A stretch of DNA of 64,000 nt from Neoarius graeffei (taxonomy: Eukaryota; Chordata; Actinopteri; Siluriformes; Ariidae), in contig NC_083587.1 of NCBI RefSeq assembly GCF_027579695.1, forward strand, positions 43,318,232 to 43,382,231. Reading direction: 5' to 3'. Of this stretch, positions 34,350 to 44,488 are shown piece by piece. The translations under genes were made by a program, and so were the position numbers. A model generated the notes under the pieces. That model was not told where the DNA came from, did not search any database, and saw only the letters and a list, made by a program, of their open reading frames with translations. Position 1 is the stretch's first letter. Each line of letters begins with the position of its first letter.

Positions 34350-34971
34350 TGTCACAAATGGCAAGCTGAGGTGAAGTGAGGACCCAAGAGCAGACTCAGA
34401 AAACAGGCAGTGTAAAGAGAAAACTTCTTTAATGAAGTAGATGGCAGAAAGGCAAAAAGGTACAGTAGGGCTCAGGCAAAAATTGGTAGTCTAAAAACAG
34501 GCTGGGAGGTCAAAAACACAGGAGCAGGTAGACACGATCAGGGACAAAAAACAGGACAGAAAAACCTTCATAAAAACTGATGAACACGGGGACAAGGGAA
34601 ATCCAGACACAGGTAGCAAAAGACACAATCCAAAAGAGCAGGCAGGCAAAAACAGGGACAAAAAAACTGGACAGAAAAACTTGATAAAGAACAAGGAAAA
34701 ATTCAGGCAGGGGGAATCAAGAAGACACAATACCAATGAGCTGTAATGAGGCAAGGAAAGTCTACAAGAGACAGTCTGGCAAATGGAGTAGCTCCAAACA
34801 GTTCTTAAAAAGGCCTGGCTGATGGGAGAGGAGTGGTAGCAGGTGTGGGAGTGCCACTTCAGGAAATGGCCTTCAGCAAGGCAGGACTGAATTCCTGTCC
34901 TGGAGCTAGCCTGGAGCCGGCGTGGAAGTCCCACAAACTAAGGCATGGATGGACTGGACCGGACTGTGACA
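34350..34971 (-). repeat. 3' LTR of Gypsy element 2
   Basis: 622 bases, closely similar to 39238-39847 with scattered substitutions and a roughly 12-base length difference. The 7-bp terminal inverted repeats are TGTCACA and TGTGACA. Confidence 0.9.
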
Positions 34972-34974
34972 GTA

Positions 34975-35567
34975 CCCCTCCCCCTTCAATGGGCACCTCC
35001 AGGTGCCTTAGAAAGTGCCTCAGGGTGTTGTTGGTGGAAGTCTGTGATGAGGGTGTGATCCATGATGAACTTGGCAGGAACCCAGCTCCTCTCCTCAGGA
35101 CCATACCCCTCCCAATCAACCAGGTACTGGAGTCCTCTGCTTCGGCGTCATACCTTCAGCAACCTCCTGACAGTGAAGACCTCACCACCATCTATGAACC
35201 TGGGAGGAGGAGGGGGTTTGGAGGGTGGGGACAGGGAACTAGAGACAAGGGGTTTGACTTGGGAGACATGGAAAGTTGGGTGAATACGGCTCATGTTTAT
35301 GGGCAGAGACAGTCTTACAGAGCAGGGATTAATTACGTTGGAGATGGGGAAAGGTCCTATGAACCTGGCAGCCAATTTGTGGGAGACAGTCTTGAGGGGC
35401 AAGTGGCGAGTGGAGAGCATTACCCACTGCCCCACCCGATAGATGGGAGCTGCCGAGCGGTGTTTGTCGGCTTGCTCTTTAAACATCTTGACAGAACGTA
35501 GGAGCTTTTTCCTGGTCAATGCCCACATTCTCCTGCAGCGGCGCACAAACATCTGGGCAGAGGGCAT
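34975..35567 (-). pseudogene. Gypsy element 2 integrase C-terminus and chromodomain
   Basis: On the minus strand this reads [35 protein letters not shown] and INMSRIHPTFHVSQVKPL, followed after a frame change by [20 protein letters not shown], a chromodomain core with its aromatic residues. It ends next to the 3' LTR. Confidence 0.85.
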
Positions 35568-36364
35568 GGCGACTTCTTCTTGGACGGGGAAGAGTGGTGG
35601 CTGGTAACCCAGAGAGCACTGGAAGGGGGGAAAGACCTGTAGCAGAGGTGGGTAAGGAGTTGTGAGCGTACTCTATCCAAGGAAGGGTCTTGCTCCAGGA
35701 GGCAGCATCCTTGGACACCATGCACCTGAGAGCTACTTCCAGCTCCGGGTTGGCCTGTTCCGTCTGTCCATTGGTCTGAGGGTGAAAACCTGAAGACAGA
35801 CTGTGAGAAGCACCAATGAGTTTACAGAAAGCCTTCCAGAATTGGGCAGAGAAATGGGGTCCACGATCTGATATGATGTCTGAGGGGAGTCCGTGTAGAT
35901 ACATGGAGTATCAACAATTCAGCGGTCTCCTTGGCAGTGGAAAGCTTAGGCAGAGGGATAAAATGAACAGCTTTAGAAAAATGGTCAACAACAGTGAGGA
36001 TACAAATATGGCCACCTGAATTAAGGAGTCCTGTGACGAAATCCAGGGCTGTGTGTGACCAGGGCTGGTGGGGAACAGGAAGGGGTCTCAGCAGGCCAGC
36101 AGGGGGTCTGTTGCCAGTCTTGTTCCTGGCACAGATGTCACAAGCTGCCACAAACCTCTGGATGGCCTCCTTGATGGATGGCCACCAAAAACGTTGTTGG
36201 ATGAGTGCCAGAGTCCGGGCTGCTCCTGGGTGGCATGCCATTCTGGAACCATGACCCCACTGCAACACCTGTGCCTGCACAGAAACAGGAACAAAAAGAT
36301 GGTTAGGAGGTGCATTACTGGGCCCTGGGTCCTGCTTGTGGGTCTTCTGGACCAGGGTTTCCAC
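35479..36364 (-). pseudogene. Gypsy element 2 integrase
   Basis: The first part (36364-35900) has the zinc-binding region (WWPSIKEAIQRFVAACDICA) and the catalytic start DFVTGL and TVVDHFSKAVHFIPL. A frameshift lies near 35905. The second frame continues [20 protein letters not shown] and [17 protein letters not shown], so the DDE residues are partly visible but in two frames. Confidence 0.85.
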
Positions 36365-36366
36365 CT

Positions 36367-37074
36367 CTAGCAGAGAGGCCCCACCAGGTACCGTGGAGGA
36401 AGGATGGTCTCAGGAGAGATCGATTCCTTCTGTAGGGGACAGAACATTCTGGACAAGGCATTGGGCTTACAATTCTTAGAGCCTGGGTGGAAGGAAAGTG
36501 TGAACTTGAAGCAAGATAAGAAGAGAGACCATTGGGCCTGACGAGAATTGAGGTGCTTGGCAGTCCTGAGGTATTCAAGGTTCTTGTGATCTGTCCATAT
36601 GATGAAGGGAAGGTCTGACCCCTCCAACCAATGGCTCCATTCTTCCAAGGCCAGTTTAACAGCCAACAGTTCCCTATTGCCAACATCATAGTTTCTCTCA
36701 GAGGGGGAAAGCTGACGAGAGAAGAAGGAACAAGGATGAAGCTTGTTGTCACTAGCTGATCTTAGGGACAATATGGCCCCCACCCCTGACTCCGAAGCAT
36801 CGACCTCAACCACAAACTGCCAGGACGGATCTGGAATGGTGAGTATGGGTGCTGACATGAACCTTTGTTTGAGTTCGGAGAACGCCTTCTCGGCCCCTTC
36901 CTCCCAGCTGAAACAGACCTTGGTGGAAGTTAGAGCCATGAGGGGCCCAGCCACCATACTAAAGTTCCTGATGAATCGCCTGTAGAAATTCGCAAACCCA
37001 AGAAACCGCTGGAGTTCTCGCCGAGAGGACAGGGTGGGCCAGTCAGCAACTGCCTTGAGTTTCAGGGGCTCCAT
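36367..37074 (-). pseudogene. Gypsy element 2 RT connection and RNase H
   Basis: Open for 235 codons: [80 protein letters not shown]. The RNase H acidic residues (VEVDAS, RELLA, WTDHKNL) are present. This is the longest intact part of the element. Confidence 0.9.
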
Positions 37075-37199
37075 CTGAATCTGTGTGGGGGAGATAATGA
37101 AACCCAGAAAGGAGACGGAACTTCTATGGAACTCACATTTTTCGGCCTTAACAAAGAGTTTATTTTGCAGGAGTCGCTGAAGGACCTGCCTGATGTGGA

Positions 37200-37657
37200 T
37201 ACGGTGTTCATCAAGGGAGCAGGGGAAAAATCAATATATTGTCCAGATAAACAAAAACAAACACGTTAAGATAGTCCCTCAGGACATTGTTAATGAGGGC
37301 CTGGAAAACCACAGGAGCATTAGTCAGGCTGAATGGAACCACGAGATATTCATAGTGGCCCGTGGGGGTGTTAAACACCGTCTTCCATTCGTCCCTTTCC
37401 CTGATCCTCACGAGGTGGTAAGCATTGCGCAGGTCTAGCTTGGTGAAAATCTGGGCTACCTGGAGTAACTCAAACGCCGTAGACATGAGAAGTAGGGGGT
37501 AACGGTTCTTGATGGTGAGGTCATTTAGCCCCCGGTAATCAATGCAAGGGCGCAAGGATTTGTCCTTCTTCTCCACAAAAAAGAATCCTGCCCCTGCAGG
37601 AGAAGAGGAGGGATGAATAATTCCAGCTGCTAAGGACTCGGTGATGTATTTATCCAT
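37200..37657 (-). pseudogene. Gypsy element 2 reverse transcriptase core
   Basis: Contains [35 protein letters not shown] and the YxDD box region. The box reads YLDN instead of the family's YLDD (codon AAT at 37238-37240), which would abolish polymerase activity. The frame breaks just downstream. Confidence 0.9.
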
Positions 37658-37690
37658 GGCTTGCCTTTCAGAAGGAGAGAGGGAGTAAAG

Positions 37691-38245
37691 TCACCCCTTA
37701 GGTGGTGCAGTCCCAGGGAGAAGGTCAATTCCACAGTCATTGGGCCTATGGGGAGGAAGGAAAACAGCTTGAGACTTGCTGAACACAGGTTTTAAGTCAT
37801 TATACTCGGGAGGCAAGTTAGAGAGGTCAGGATATTCACCAATGGTGGGCTGGAGCAGCTCAGTGTGAGGGAGGGCAGATCTCAGGCATGACAATAAACA
37901 GAATTGACTCCATCCTAAAATGGTGTTGTTAGTCCAGTTGACATGGGGGTTATGTAGAGTTAGCCAGGGCAGACCAAGAACTATGGGCACATGGGGATTA
38001 CTCATGACAAAAAACTGGATGGATTCAGAGTGGTTGCCAGAAATTCTTAAGGTGACTGGGGCTGTTCTATGGGTGATGGTGGTCAGACCAGTACCGCTAA
38101 GGGTCAGGACAGTGAGGGATAGGTTCAGAGCCAGTAGTGGAATCCCCAGGCACTTGGCGGTGGTCGAGTAGATCAGGTTTCTGTCAGCCCCTGAATCAAT
38201 GAGTGCCTGGAGGTCACGGGGCTGATTGCCATGGATAATGACCAC
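37691..38245 (-). pseudogene. Gypsy element 2 aspartic protease region
   Basis: The minus-strand frame contains LQALIDSGADRNLI, a retropepsin active-site motif (DSGA), and PIVLGLPWLTLHNPHVNW, the typical end of this domain in fish Gypsy elements. It runs on towards the reverse transcriptase. Confidence 0.85.
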
Positions 38246-38319
38246 TGGGAGTAGTGGTCAATCAGTAGGGGGCTGATTCTGGACATTGCCCACCAGGGCT
38301 CCTGAACTCACTGGTGGGC

Positions 38320-39221
38320 TCTTCCATTTAAAGGGCAAGATTGGCAGAAATGCCCCAGCTGTCCGCAATAAAAACATGCCCTCATATCCCGATGGCGCTG
38401 TCATTCCTCAGGTGAGATGTGGACTCGGTCTATCTGCATTGGCTCAGTGGAAGGAATGGGAGGCTGAGGGGGAGCAAGACTAGTCCGAGTTCTCTCTTTC
38501 ACCCGTGGTCTGATCCGGGAGTCAATATGACTGGCAAGGTCCATGAGCCTGGGGAGATCAGGTGGCAGTTCTTGTGAGACCAGCACATCCTTGGTGGAGT
38601 CTGACAGCCTGTTCAAAAATGCGTCAAACAAGGCATTCCAGCCACAAGATGCCACCAAAGTGCGAAACTCAATCACAGTCAAAAGCAGACCAGGCACCCT
38701 GCCACAGCCCCATGATTTCTCTTGCTGCCTCTCTGCCAGACATAGAACAATCAAAGGTTCGCCTCATCTCCTCTGTGAAATCCTTGAAGCTGGTGCAGCA
38801 TGGTGCATTGGCATCCCACATAGCTGTTCCCCACTCCCTAGCTTTGCCAGTGAGGAGACTGATGGTGTAGGCCACTTGGGAATGCTCTATACGGAAGGCC
38901 AGTGGTTGAAGCTCAAGGGTTAGCAAGCATTGAGATAAAAATGATCTGCAGGTACCTGGTTCTCCATCGTATGGCTGTGGGGCGGGAAGTCTCAGCTCTC
39001 TGAAGAGGGCTGGAGCAGGAGCTGGAGGAGCAGTAGGTGGAGGGGGTTGTGTAGGAGCAGACATTACTTGAAGCTGTTGTAGCTGAGTGGCAAGAAGATT
39101 GAGAGTGTCAGATGGAGAAAATGTTTTGATTCACCTGTTGGATGTCCTGTTGGTGGGTCCCAAGGAGAGCTCCCTGTTTCTGCACCACTGCTCTTAGCTG
39201 AGCGAAATCTGCTGGGTCCAT
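38320..39221 (-). pseudogene. Gypsy element 2 gag
   Basis: An ATG at 39219-39221 lies 17 bases inside the 5' LTR and opens MDPADFAQLRAVVQKQGALL. A one-base frameshift lies near 39118 and a second near 38690. Capsid-like blocks follow: LRLPAPQPYDGEPGTCRSFL, NALFDAFLNRLSD. The nucleocapsid zinc knuckle CFYCGQLGHFCQSC (CX2CX4HX4C) is readable at about 38340-38383 in a further frame. Confidence 0.85.
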
Positions 39222-39237
39222 GATGGCCAGACTGTGC

Positions 39238-39847
39238 TGTCATGAATAGCGAGCTGAGGTGAAGTGAGGACCCAAGAGCAGACTCAGAAAACAGGCAGTG
39301 TAAAGAGAAAACTTTTTTAATGAAGTAGATGGCAGAAAGGCAAAGGTACAGTAGGGCTCAGGCAAAAATTGGTAGTCTAAAAACAGGCCGGGAGGTCAAA
39401 AACACAGAGGAGCAGGTAGACACGATCAGGGACAAAAAACAGGACAGAAAAACCTTCACAAAAACTGATGAACACAGGGACAAGGGAAATCCAGGCAGAG
39501 GTAGCAAAAGACACAATCCAAAAGAACAGGCAGGCAAAAACAGGGACAAAAAACTGGACAGAAAAACTTGACAAAGAACAAGGAAAAATTCAGGCAGGGG
39601 GAATCAAAAAGACACAATACCAATGAGCTGTAGCGAGGTGAGGAAAGTCTACAAGAGACAGTCTGGCAAATGGAGTAGCTCCAAATAGTTCTTAAAAAAC
39701 CCTGGATGATGGGAAAGGAGTGGTAGCAGGTGTGGGAGTGCCACTTCAGGAAATGGCCTTCAGCAAGGCAGGACTGAATTCCTGTCCTGGATCCAGCATG
39801 GAAGTCCCACAATCTAAGGCATAGACGGACTGGATCGGACTGTGACA
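39238..39847 (-). repeat. 5' LTR of Gypsy element 2
   Basis: Direct copy of 34350-34971. Since the element reads leftwards, this is its 5' LTR. Gag begins 17 bases from it, leaving little room for a usual primer binding site. Confidence 0.9.
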
Positions 39848-39929
39848 ACTTCAACAAAGAAGTACAAGGATGTTTTCTGAGTGTTTCCCGGAAGACTTTA
39901 TCAGTGATTGAATGAATGAGTTGCAAGTC

Positions 39930-40010
39930 CAACCCCAAATCAGAAAAAGTTGGAATGGCAATTAAATGCAAATAAAAAAAAGAAAGCAGTGATTTCTAAA
40001 TTTATTTTGA
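39930..40010 (+). mobile_element. Tc1 family-B2 terminal fragment
   Basis: Starts CCAACCCCAAATCAGAAAAA and matches, inverted, the right terminus at about 19200-19284. It is a fragment only. Confidence 0.65.
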
Positions 40011-40052
40011 CTGTTCTTACAGCATTTCCTTGAAAAGATGTCCATGGAGTCT

Positions 40053-40135
40053 TTGAGATAGCTGGATAGTACAGTGGTAATGCTCACTGACTATGACGCG
40101 GGAGATCGGGGTTCGAATCCCGGTCAGGGCAAAAC
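40053..40135 (+). promoter_or_regulatory. tRNA-like leader with Pol III type A and B boxes
   Basis: Contains TAGTACAGTGGTAATGC (A-box-like) and the perfect B box GGTTCGAATCC (40110-40120) inside a T-arm-like hairpin CGGGGTTCGAATCCCGG. I could not fold a full cloverleaf with matching acceptor stem, so it is tRNA-derived rather than a tRNA gene. It may be the promoter-bearing 5' end of the LINE, or a SINE head beside it. Confidence 0.55.
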
Positions 40136-40429
40136 ATCATTCAGTAAGGGTCCTTAGGCAAGACCCCTCATGATATATCAGCCTACCTCAGGAATGAGTG
40201 AAGACATAACTGATAGAGTCATACCGGCTCAGACGCTGCCTGGGTCAACAAGGTCTGCGTCAGTTGCTAGGGAACCAGGGCAAACTGATGAGAAATGGGC
40301 TACTGGAACAAGACATCGATGTCTGAGGACAGAAAATACGGATTTGCTGGAATGCTACTATACAAGCAATGTTGTATTAATGAAATGATATAATGAAATC
40401 ATTATATCAAATGAAATCATTAAATCAAA

Positions 40430-40920
40430 ATGAGCCAGGAAGACAGGGAGATGTCATCATCCCCACAACCAGAGATTGGGTACCAGGCCCCTACAGCTAA
40501 CAGCCTCAACACAAGAGCTGCTGACCTGAGAAGGAAGATCGTGACCCAACTGGAAACCTGGAGCCCCCGACGAATACCGAAGCTGAGTTGCCAAGTACCT
40601 TCAGAAGATCTACTAGTAGATGTGAATGCTGCTCTGAAGACAATCTCCACAAGAACCATCACTGAGACCAACAAGCTGATACACAGTACAGCAACAGTAA
40701 TCATGGAGATGCTTGGACACAAGGTGGGCTCAGGACATAACAAACAGTATCCACCATGGAAGAGACGATTAGAGGCCAAGATAAAGGCAGCACGGAGAGA
40801 AGTTAGCCAGCTAGCTGAACTACAGAAAGGGAACATGGTGAATAAAGGGGCACCCAGGAAGTACAACTCACTCTCCATACCAGAGGCACTCGAAACTGCC
40901 AAACAGCGACTAACAGCTCT
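40430..40920 (+). pseudogene. R4-clade LINE ORF, N-terminal part
   Basis: Starts at ATG with SQEDREMSSSPQPEIG and is rich in charged residues (RRKIVTQLETWSPRRIPKL, KRRLEAKIKAARREVSQL). It is followed out of frame by the reverse transcriptase frame at 40924. The join near 40915-40924 looks like a small deletion that removed the linker between the two parts. Confidence 0.7.
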
Positions 40921-40923
40921 GAG

Positions 40924-43209
40924 GTGGAAAAATACTGGAAAGACATATGGGAAAGAAAGGCATCACACAACACTGATGCCCAATGGTTAGTGGACCTAAG
41001 AGCTGACCACAGCAACCTCCCAGAACAAGAACCAGTAACCATCTCAATGGCAGATGTCCAAGAAAGAGTGTCAAAGATGCAGAGCTGGACAGCACCAGGC
41101 CCTGATATGATCCATACATACTGGCTGAAGAAGCTAACTGCACTCCATGAACGCCTACCAGCACAGATGAACCAGCTGCTGAGGGATGAGACCCACCCAG
41201 AATGGCTAACCCAAGGCAGGACAGTCCTAATCATGAAGGACCCCCAGAAGGGACCCATCCCATCCAACTACCAGCCAATTACCTGTCTCTGCACAACATG
41301 GAAGGCCCTGTCAGGCATCATTGCGGCAAAAATGAGTAAGCATGTGGCTCAATACATGAGCGAGGCACAGAAAGGGATTGGCAGTAACACCAGAGGAGCC
41401 AAGCACCAGCTACTGGTCGATAGAAGAGTCGCCCGAGACTGTAAGAAGAGACAGACCAACCTGTGCACTGCCTGGATTGACTACAAGAAAGCCTACGACT
41501 CAATGCCACACACATGGATACTGGAATGTCTGGAACTGTATAAGATCAACAAGAACCTAAGGACCTTCATCCAGAACTCAATGGAAATGTGGAAGACAAC
41601 CCTAGAGGCCAACTCAAAACCCATTGCCCAAGTCAACATCAAGTGCGGCATATACCAAGGAGATGCGCTATCACCACTGCTATTCTGCATAGGCCTGAAC
41701 CCCCTCAGTCGGATCATCACGAAGAGCGGCTACGGGTACCGATTCCGTAGTGGGGCAACAATCAGCCACCTGCTCTACATGGATGACATCAAGCTGTATG
41801 CCAGGAACGAGCGAGAAATAGACTCGCTGATCCACACCACCCGGATCTACAGCAATGACATAGGGATGTCATTCGGATTGGACAAGTGTGGCCGGATGGT
41901 CTCAAAGAGAGGCAAGATGATCCGGACTGAGGGGATTGACCTACCAGAGGGCAACATAGGTGATATCCAAGACAGCTACAAGTACCTTGGCATCCCACAG
42001 GCTAATGGAAACCATGAAGAGGCCACAAGGAAGTCAACCACAGCCAAATACCTCCAGAGAGTAAGGCAGGTCCTGAAAAGTCAGCTGAATGGTAAGAACA
42101 AGGTCCGAGCCATCAACATGTATGCACTACCAGTCATCAGATACCCCGCTGGTATCATAAACTGGCCAAAGGAGGAGATAGAAGCCACAGATATCAAGAC
42201 TAGAAAGCTCCTCACCATGCATGGAGGGTTCCACCCCAAGTCCAGCACCCTGAGACTATACACTAAGCGGAAAGAGGGAGGCCGAGGGCTAGTGAGCATC
42301 AAGACCACGGTCCAGGATGAAACATCGAAAATCCGAGAATACATCAGAAAGATGGCCCCAAAGGATGAACTGCTAAGTGAATGTCTCAGGCAGCAGAACC
42401 CTGATGAGAGCGCAGAGGAGGAGGAGGAACAGACAACCTGGAGGGACAAACCCCTACATGGCATGTACCACCGTCAGATAGAGGCAGTGGCTGATATCAA
42501 GAAATCCTACCAGTGGCTGGATAATGAAGGACTGACAGACAGCACAGAAGCACTAATCATGGCAGCACAAGAACAGGCCATAAGCACAAGAGCCATAGAG
42601 GCCAGGATCTACCAGAGTAGATCAGACCCAAGATGCAGACTGTGCAAAGAAGCCCCTGAAACAGTCCAGCACATAGTAGCAGGGTGTAAGATGCTAGCTG
42701 GATCAGCATACATGGAGAGGCACAACCAAGTGGCTGGGATAGTATACAGGAACATCTGCAACCAGTGTGGAATAGAAGTACCCAAGTCCCAATGGGCCAT
42801 ACCACAGAAGGTGGCTGAGAACAACCGGGCCAAGGTTCTGTGGGACTTCAGCTTCCAGACTGACAAACAGATCCTGGCTAACCAACCGGACATAGTGGTG
42901 GTGGACAAAGAGCAGAAGAGGGTGGTGGTGATAGATGTGGCGATCCCAGCTGACGCCAACATCAGGAAGAAGGAACATGAGAAAATTGAGAAGTATCAAG
43001 GGTTGAAAGAGCAGCTGGAACGGATGTGGAAGGTCAAGGGTTGCGTGGTCCCCGTGGTAGTGGGGGCACTTGGGGCAGTAACCCCCAAACTGGGAGAGTG
43101 GCTCCAGCAAATCCCAGGAACAACATCTGAAGCCTCAGTCCAGAAGAGCGCAGTACTAGGAACATCGAAGATACTGCGCAGAACCCTCAAACTCCCAGGC
43201 CTCTGGTAG
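40924..43209 (+). CDS. R4-clade LINE polyprotein: RT, zinc knuckle, restriction-like endonuclease
   Basis: An open run of 761 codons to TAG. RT motifs are WTAPGPDMIHTYWLKKL, SNYQPITCL, AWIDYKKAYDSMPHTWI, GIYQGDALSPLLFCIGLNPL and the active site LLYMDDIKLYA (YMDD at residues 285-288). A knuckle CRLCKEAPETVQHIVAGC (CX2CX8HX4C, residues 571-588) is followed by an endonuclease-like region with PDIVVVD (from residue 655), VVVIDVAIP and EKIEKY, the arrangement of R2/R4-type restriction-like endonucleases. It ends LKLPGLW. Such proteins nick the target and prime reverse transcription there. The first codon here is GTG and not a true start: the authentic start lies in the N-terminal frame, which is out of register. 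Confidence 0.85.
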   Translation: MEKYWKDIWERKASHNTDAQWLVDLRADHSNLPEQEPVTISMADVQERVSKMQSWTAPGPDMIHTYWLKKLTALHERLPAQMNQLLRDETHPEWLTQGRTVLIMKDPQKGPIPSNYQPITCLCTTWKALSGIIAAKMSKHVAQYMSEAQKGIGSNTRGAKHQLLVDRRVARDCKKRQTNLCTAWIDYKKAYDSMPHTWILECLELYKINKNLRTFIQNSMEMWKTTLEANSKPIAQVNIKCGIYQGDALSPLLFCIGLNPLSRIITKSGYGYRFRSGATISHLLYMDDIKLYARNEREIDSLIHTTRIYSNDIGMSFGLDKCGRMVSKRGKMIRTEGIDLPEGNIGDIQDSYKYLGIPQANGNHEEATRKSTTAKYLQRVRQVLKSQLNGKNKVRAINMYALPVIRYPAGIINWPKEEIEATDIKTRKLLTMHGGFHPKSSTLRLYTKRKEGGRGLVSIKTTVQDETSKIREYIRKMAPKDELLSECLRQQNPDESAEEEEEQTTWRDKPLHGMYHRQIEAVADIKKSYQWLDNEGLTDSTEALIMAAQEQAISTRAIEARIYQSRSDPRCRLCKEAPETVQHIVAGCKMLAGSAYMERHNQVAGIVYRNICNQCGIEVPKSQWAIPQKVAENNRAKVLWDFSFQTDKQILANQPDIVVVDKEQKRVVVIDVAIPADANIRKKEHEKIEKYQGLKEQLERMWKVKGCVVPVVVGALGAVTPKLGEWLQQIPGTTSEASVQKSAVLGTSKILRRTLKLPGLW

Positions 43210-43536
43210 AGGACCCGAGCTTGAGGATGACATGGATACCACCCCCCCACCGGGGGTGAGAAGGAGAATTTAATATATACACCGTATATACACACACACA
43301 TACATATATACAACCCCGATTCCAAAAAAGTTGGGACAAAGTACAAATTGTAAATAAAAACGGAATGCAATGATGTGGAAGTTTCAAATTTCCATATTTT
43401 ATTCAGAATAGAACATAGATGACATATCAAATGTTTAAACTGAGGAAATGTATAATTTAAAGAGAAAAATTAGGTGATTTTAAATTTCATGACAACAACA
43501 CATTTCAAAAAAGTTGGGACAAGGCCATGTTTACCA

Positions 43537-43807
43537 CTGTGAGACATCCCCTTTTCTCTTTACAACAGTCTATAAATGTCTGGGGACTGAGGAGACAAGT
43601 TGCTCAAGTGTAGGGATAGGAATGTTAACCCATTCTTGTCTAATGTAGGATTCTAGTTGCTCAAATGTCTTAGGTCTTCTTGGTCATATCTTCCGTTTTA
43701 TGATGTGCTAAATGTTTTCTATTGGTGAAAGATCTGGACTGCAGGCTGGCCAGTTCAGTACCCGGACCCTTCTTCTACGCAGCCATGATGTTGTAATTGA
43801 TGCAGTA
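43537..43807 (-). pseudogene. Tc1 family-B transposase, C-terminal third
   Basis: Continues from the other side of the MITE with [20 protein letters not shown] and the catalytic glutamate region. A TAG at 43708-43710 replaces the tryptophan codon after IENI. This copy would be dead even without the MITE. Confidence 0.8.
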
Positions 43808-44486
43808 TTGCCGCTTTTCCATTACCAACGCGGCTGAGTCGGGCTGAGCCTTGCCGTGCTGAGTCGGGCTGAGTCGAGCTGAGCGGGGCTGTTGGAGTTG
43901 CATTTCGACTACAACCGCGCTGAACCGTGCTGGCTGGAAGTGGGTGGACACATTGGGTGGAGTTAGCGAAAGTGGGTGGAAGTCACATGATGTCGTTAGG
44001 CGGCGCAAACAGTGACATCAGTGACCTTTTAAGCGGATAATAAACAATAAACATGGAGTCGTTAGTGTTGCTGGTCTTGGTGCTGTGGCTTGTTGTCACC
44101 GACAACGCAAACAGATACTGGCAAGAGCGTATAGATGAGGCGAGGCGCATAAGGCTTCAGAAATTCTCGTAATTCGCAATTCTTCTTCTTCCGGGTTTAC
44201 GGTGTTTACAGATCCCAGCGTGCTCACGGGGCGTGTGTGGGCATGTGAGGACACTCCTCCTCACCAATCAGTGCACAGGGGAGTGTCTCCTCACGCCCCG
44301 AGCCCCACTCAGCTCGGTTTGGCTCGCTTCAGCCCCACTCCAAAACCGTGCGAGTTTTGGGTGCTAAGCAGGGCTGAAGCGAGCTGAGTCGCGCCTCTCT
44401 GAGGTAGTCGAAACGCAAGCCGTGTCGGGCTGAAGTGAGCTGAAGCGAGCTGAAGTGAGCTGAAAAAGGGTAGTGGAAAAGGGCCA
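43808..44486. mobile_element. GC-rich MITE inside the Tc1 copy
   Basis: Compared with the uninterrupted copies, exactly this segment is extra, and TA is duplicated at its ends (43806-43807 and 44487-44488). Imperfect termini TTGCCGCTTTTCCATTACC and TGGCCCTTTTCCACTACC are followed by arrays of GGGCTGAGTC and GAGCTGAAG type units in inverted orientation. It is the most GC-rich stretch of its surroundings. Confidence 0.85.
44053..44172 (+). CDS. Small ORF (39 codons) inside the MITE
   Basis: Encodes MESLVLLVLVLWLVV, a hydrophobic stretch, then a charged helix RYWQERIDEARRIRLQK. I do not recognise it. It may be a leftover of a gene of the parent transposon or a captured fragment; expression is unknown. 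Confidence 0.3.
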   Translation: MESLVLLVLVLWLVVTDNANRYWQERIDEARRIRLQKFS

Positions 44487-44488
44487 TA

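Larger units (their letters stand above)
34350..39847 (-). mobile_element. Ty3/Gypsy retrotransposon (Sushi-like, chromodomain), degenerate
   Basis: Two similar LTRs (34350-34971 and 39238-39847) begin TGTCA and end TGACA on the plus strand. Between them, on the minus strand and in order, are gag with a zinc knuckle, protease, reverse transcriptase, RNase H, integrase and a chromodomain-like end. Imperfect 5-bp flanks ACTTG and ACTTC may be the target duplication. Several frameshifts and a changed RT active site make it inactive. The gag start and zinc-knuckle layout resemble the Sushi group, from which PEG10 and the Mart genes derive (family knowledge). Confidence 0.9.
40041..43310 (+). mobile_element. 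R4-clade LINE (Rex6/Dong-like), nearly complete
   Basis: A tRNA-like leader, an N-terminal frame (40430-40920) and a long frame (40924-43209) with reverse transcriptase, a zinc knuckle and a restriction-like endonuclease form one element. The endonuclease type and domain order fit the R4 clade, known in fish as Rex6. The 3' flank is a short untranslated part and a TA/CA-rich run next to a Tc1 end. Exact ends are uncertain. Confidence 0.8.

Noticed and set aside
34833-35501. 222-codon plus-strand frame in Gypsy element 2
   Set aside because: It is the opposite strand of the chromodomain and LTR region of a minus-strand element.
40053-40135. Independent tRNA gene
   Set aside because: The T arm is good, but acceptor and anticodon stems do not pair convincingly. 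Kept only as a tRNA-like leader.
40803-41267. Minus-strand frames across the R4 LINE
   Set aside because: Shadows of the plus-strand polyprotein, with no domain of their own.
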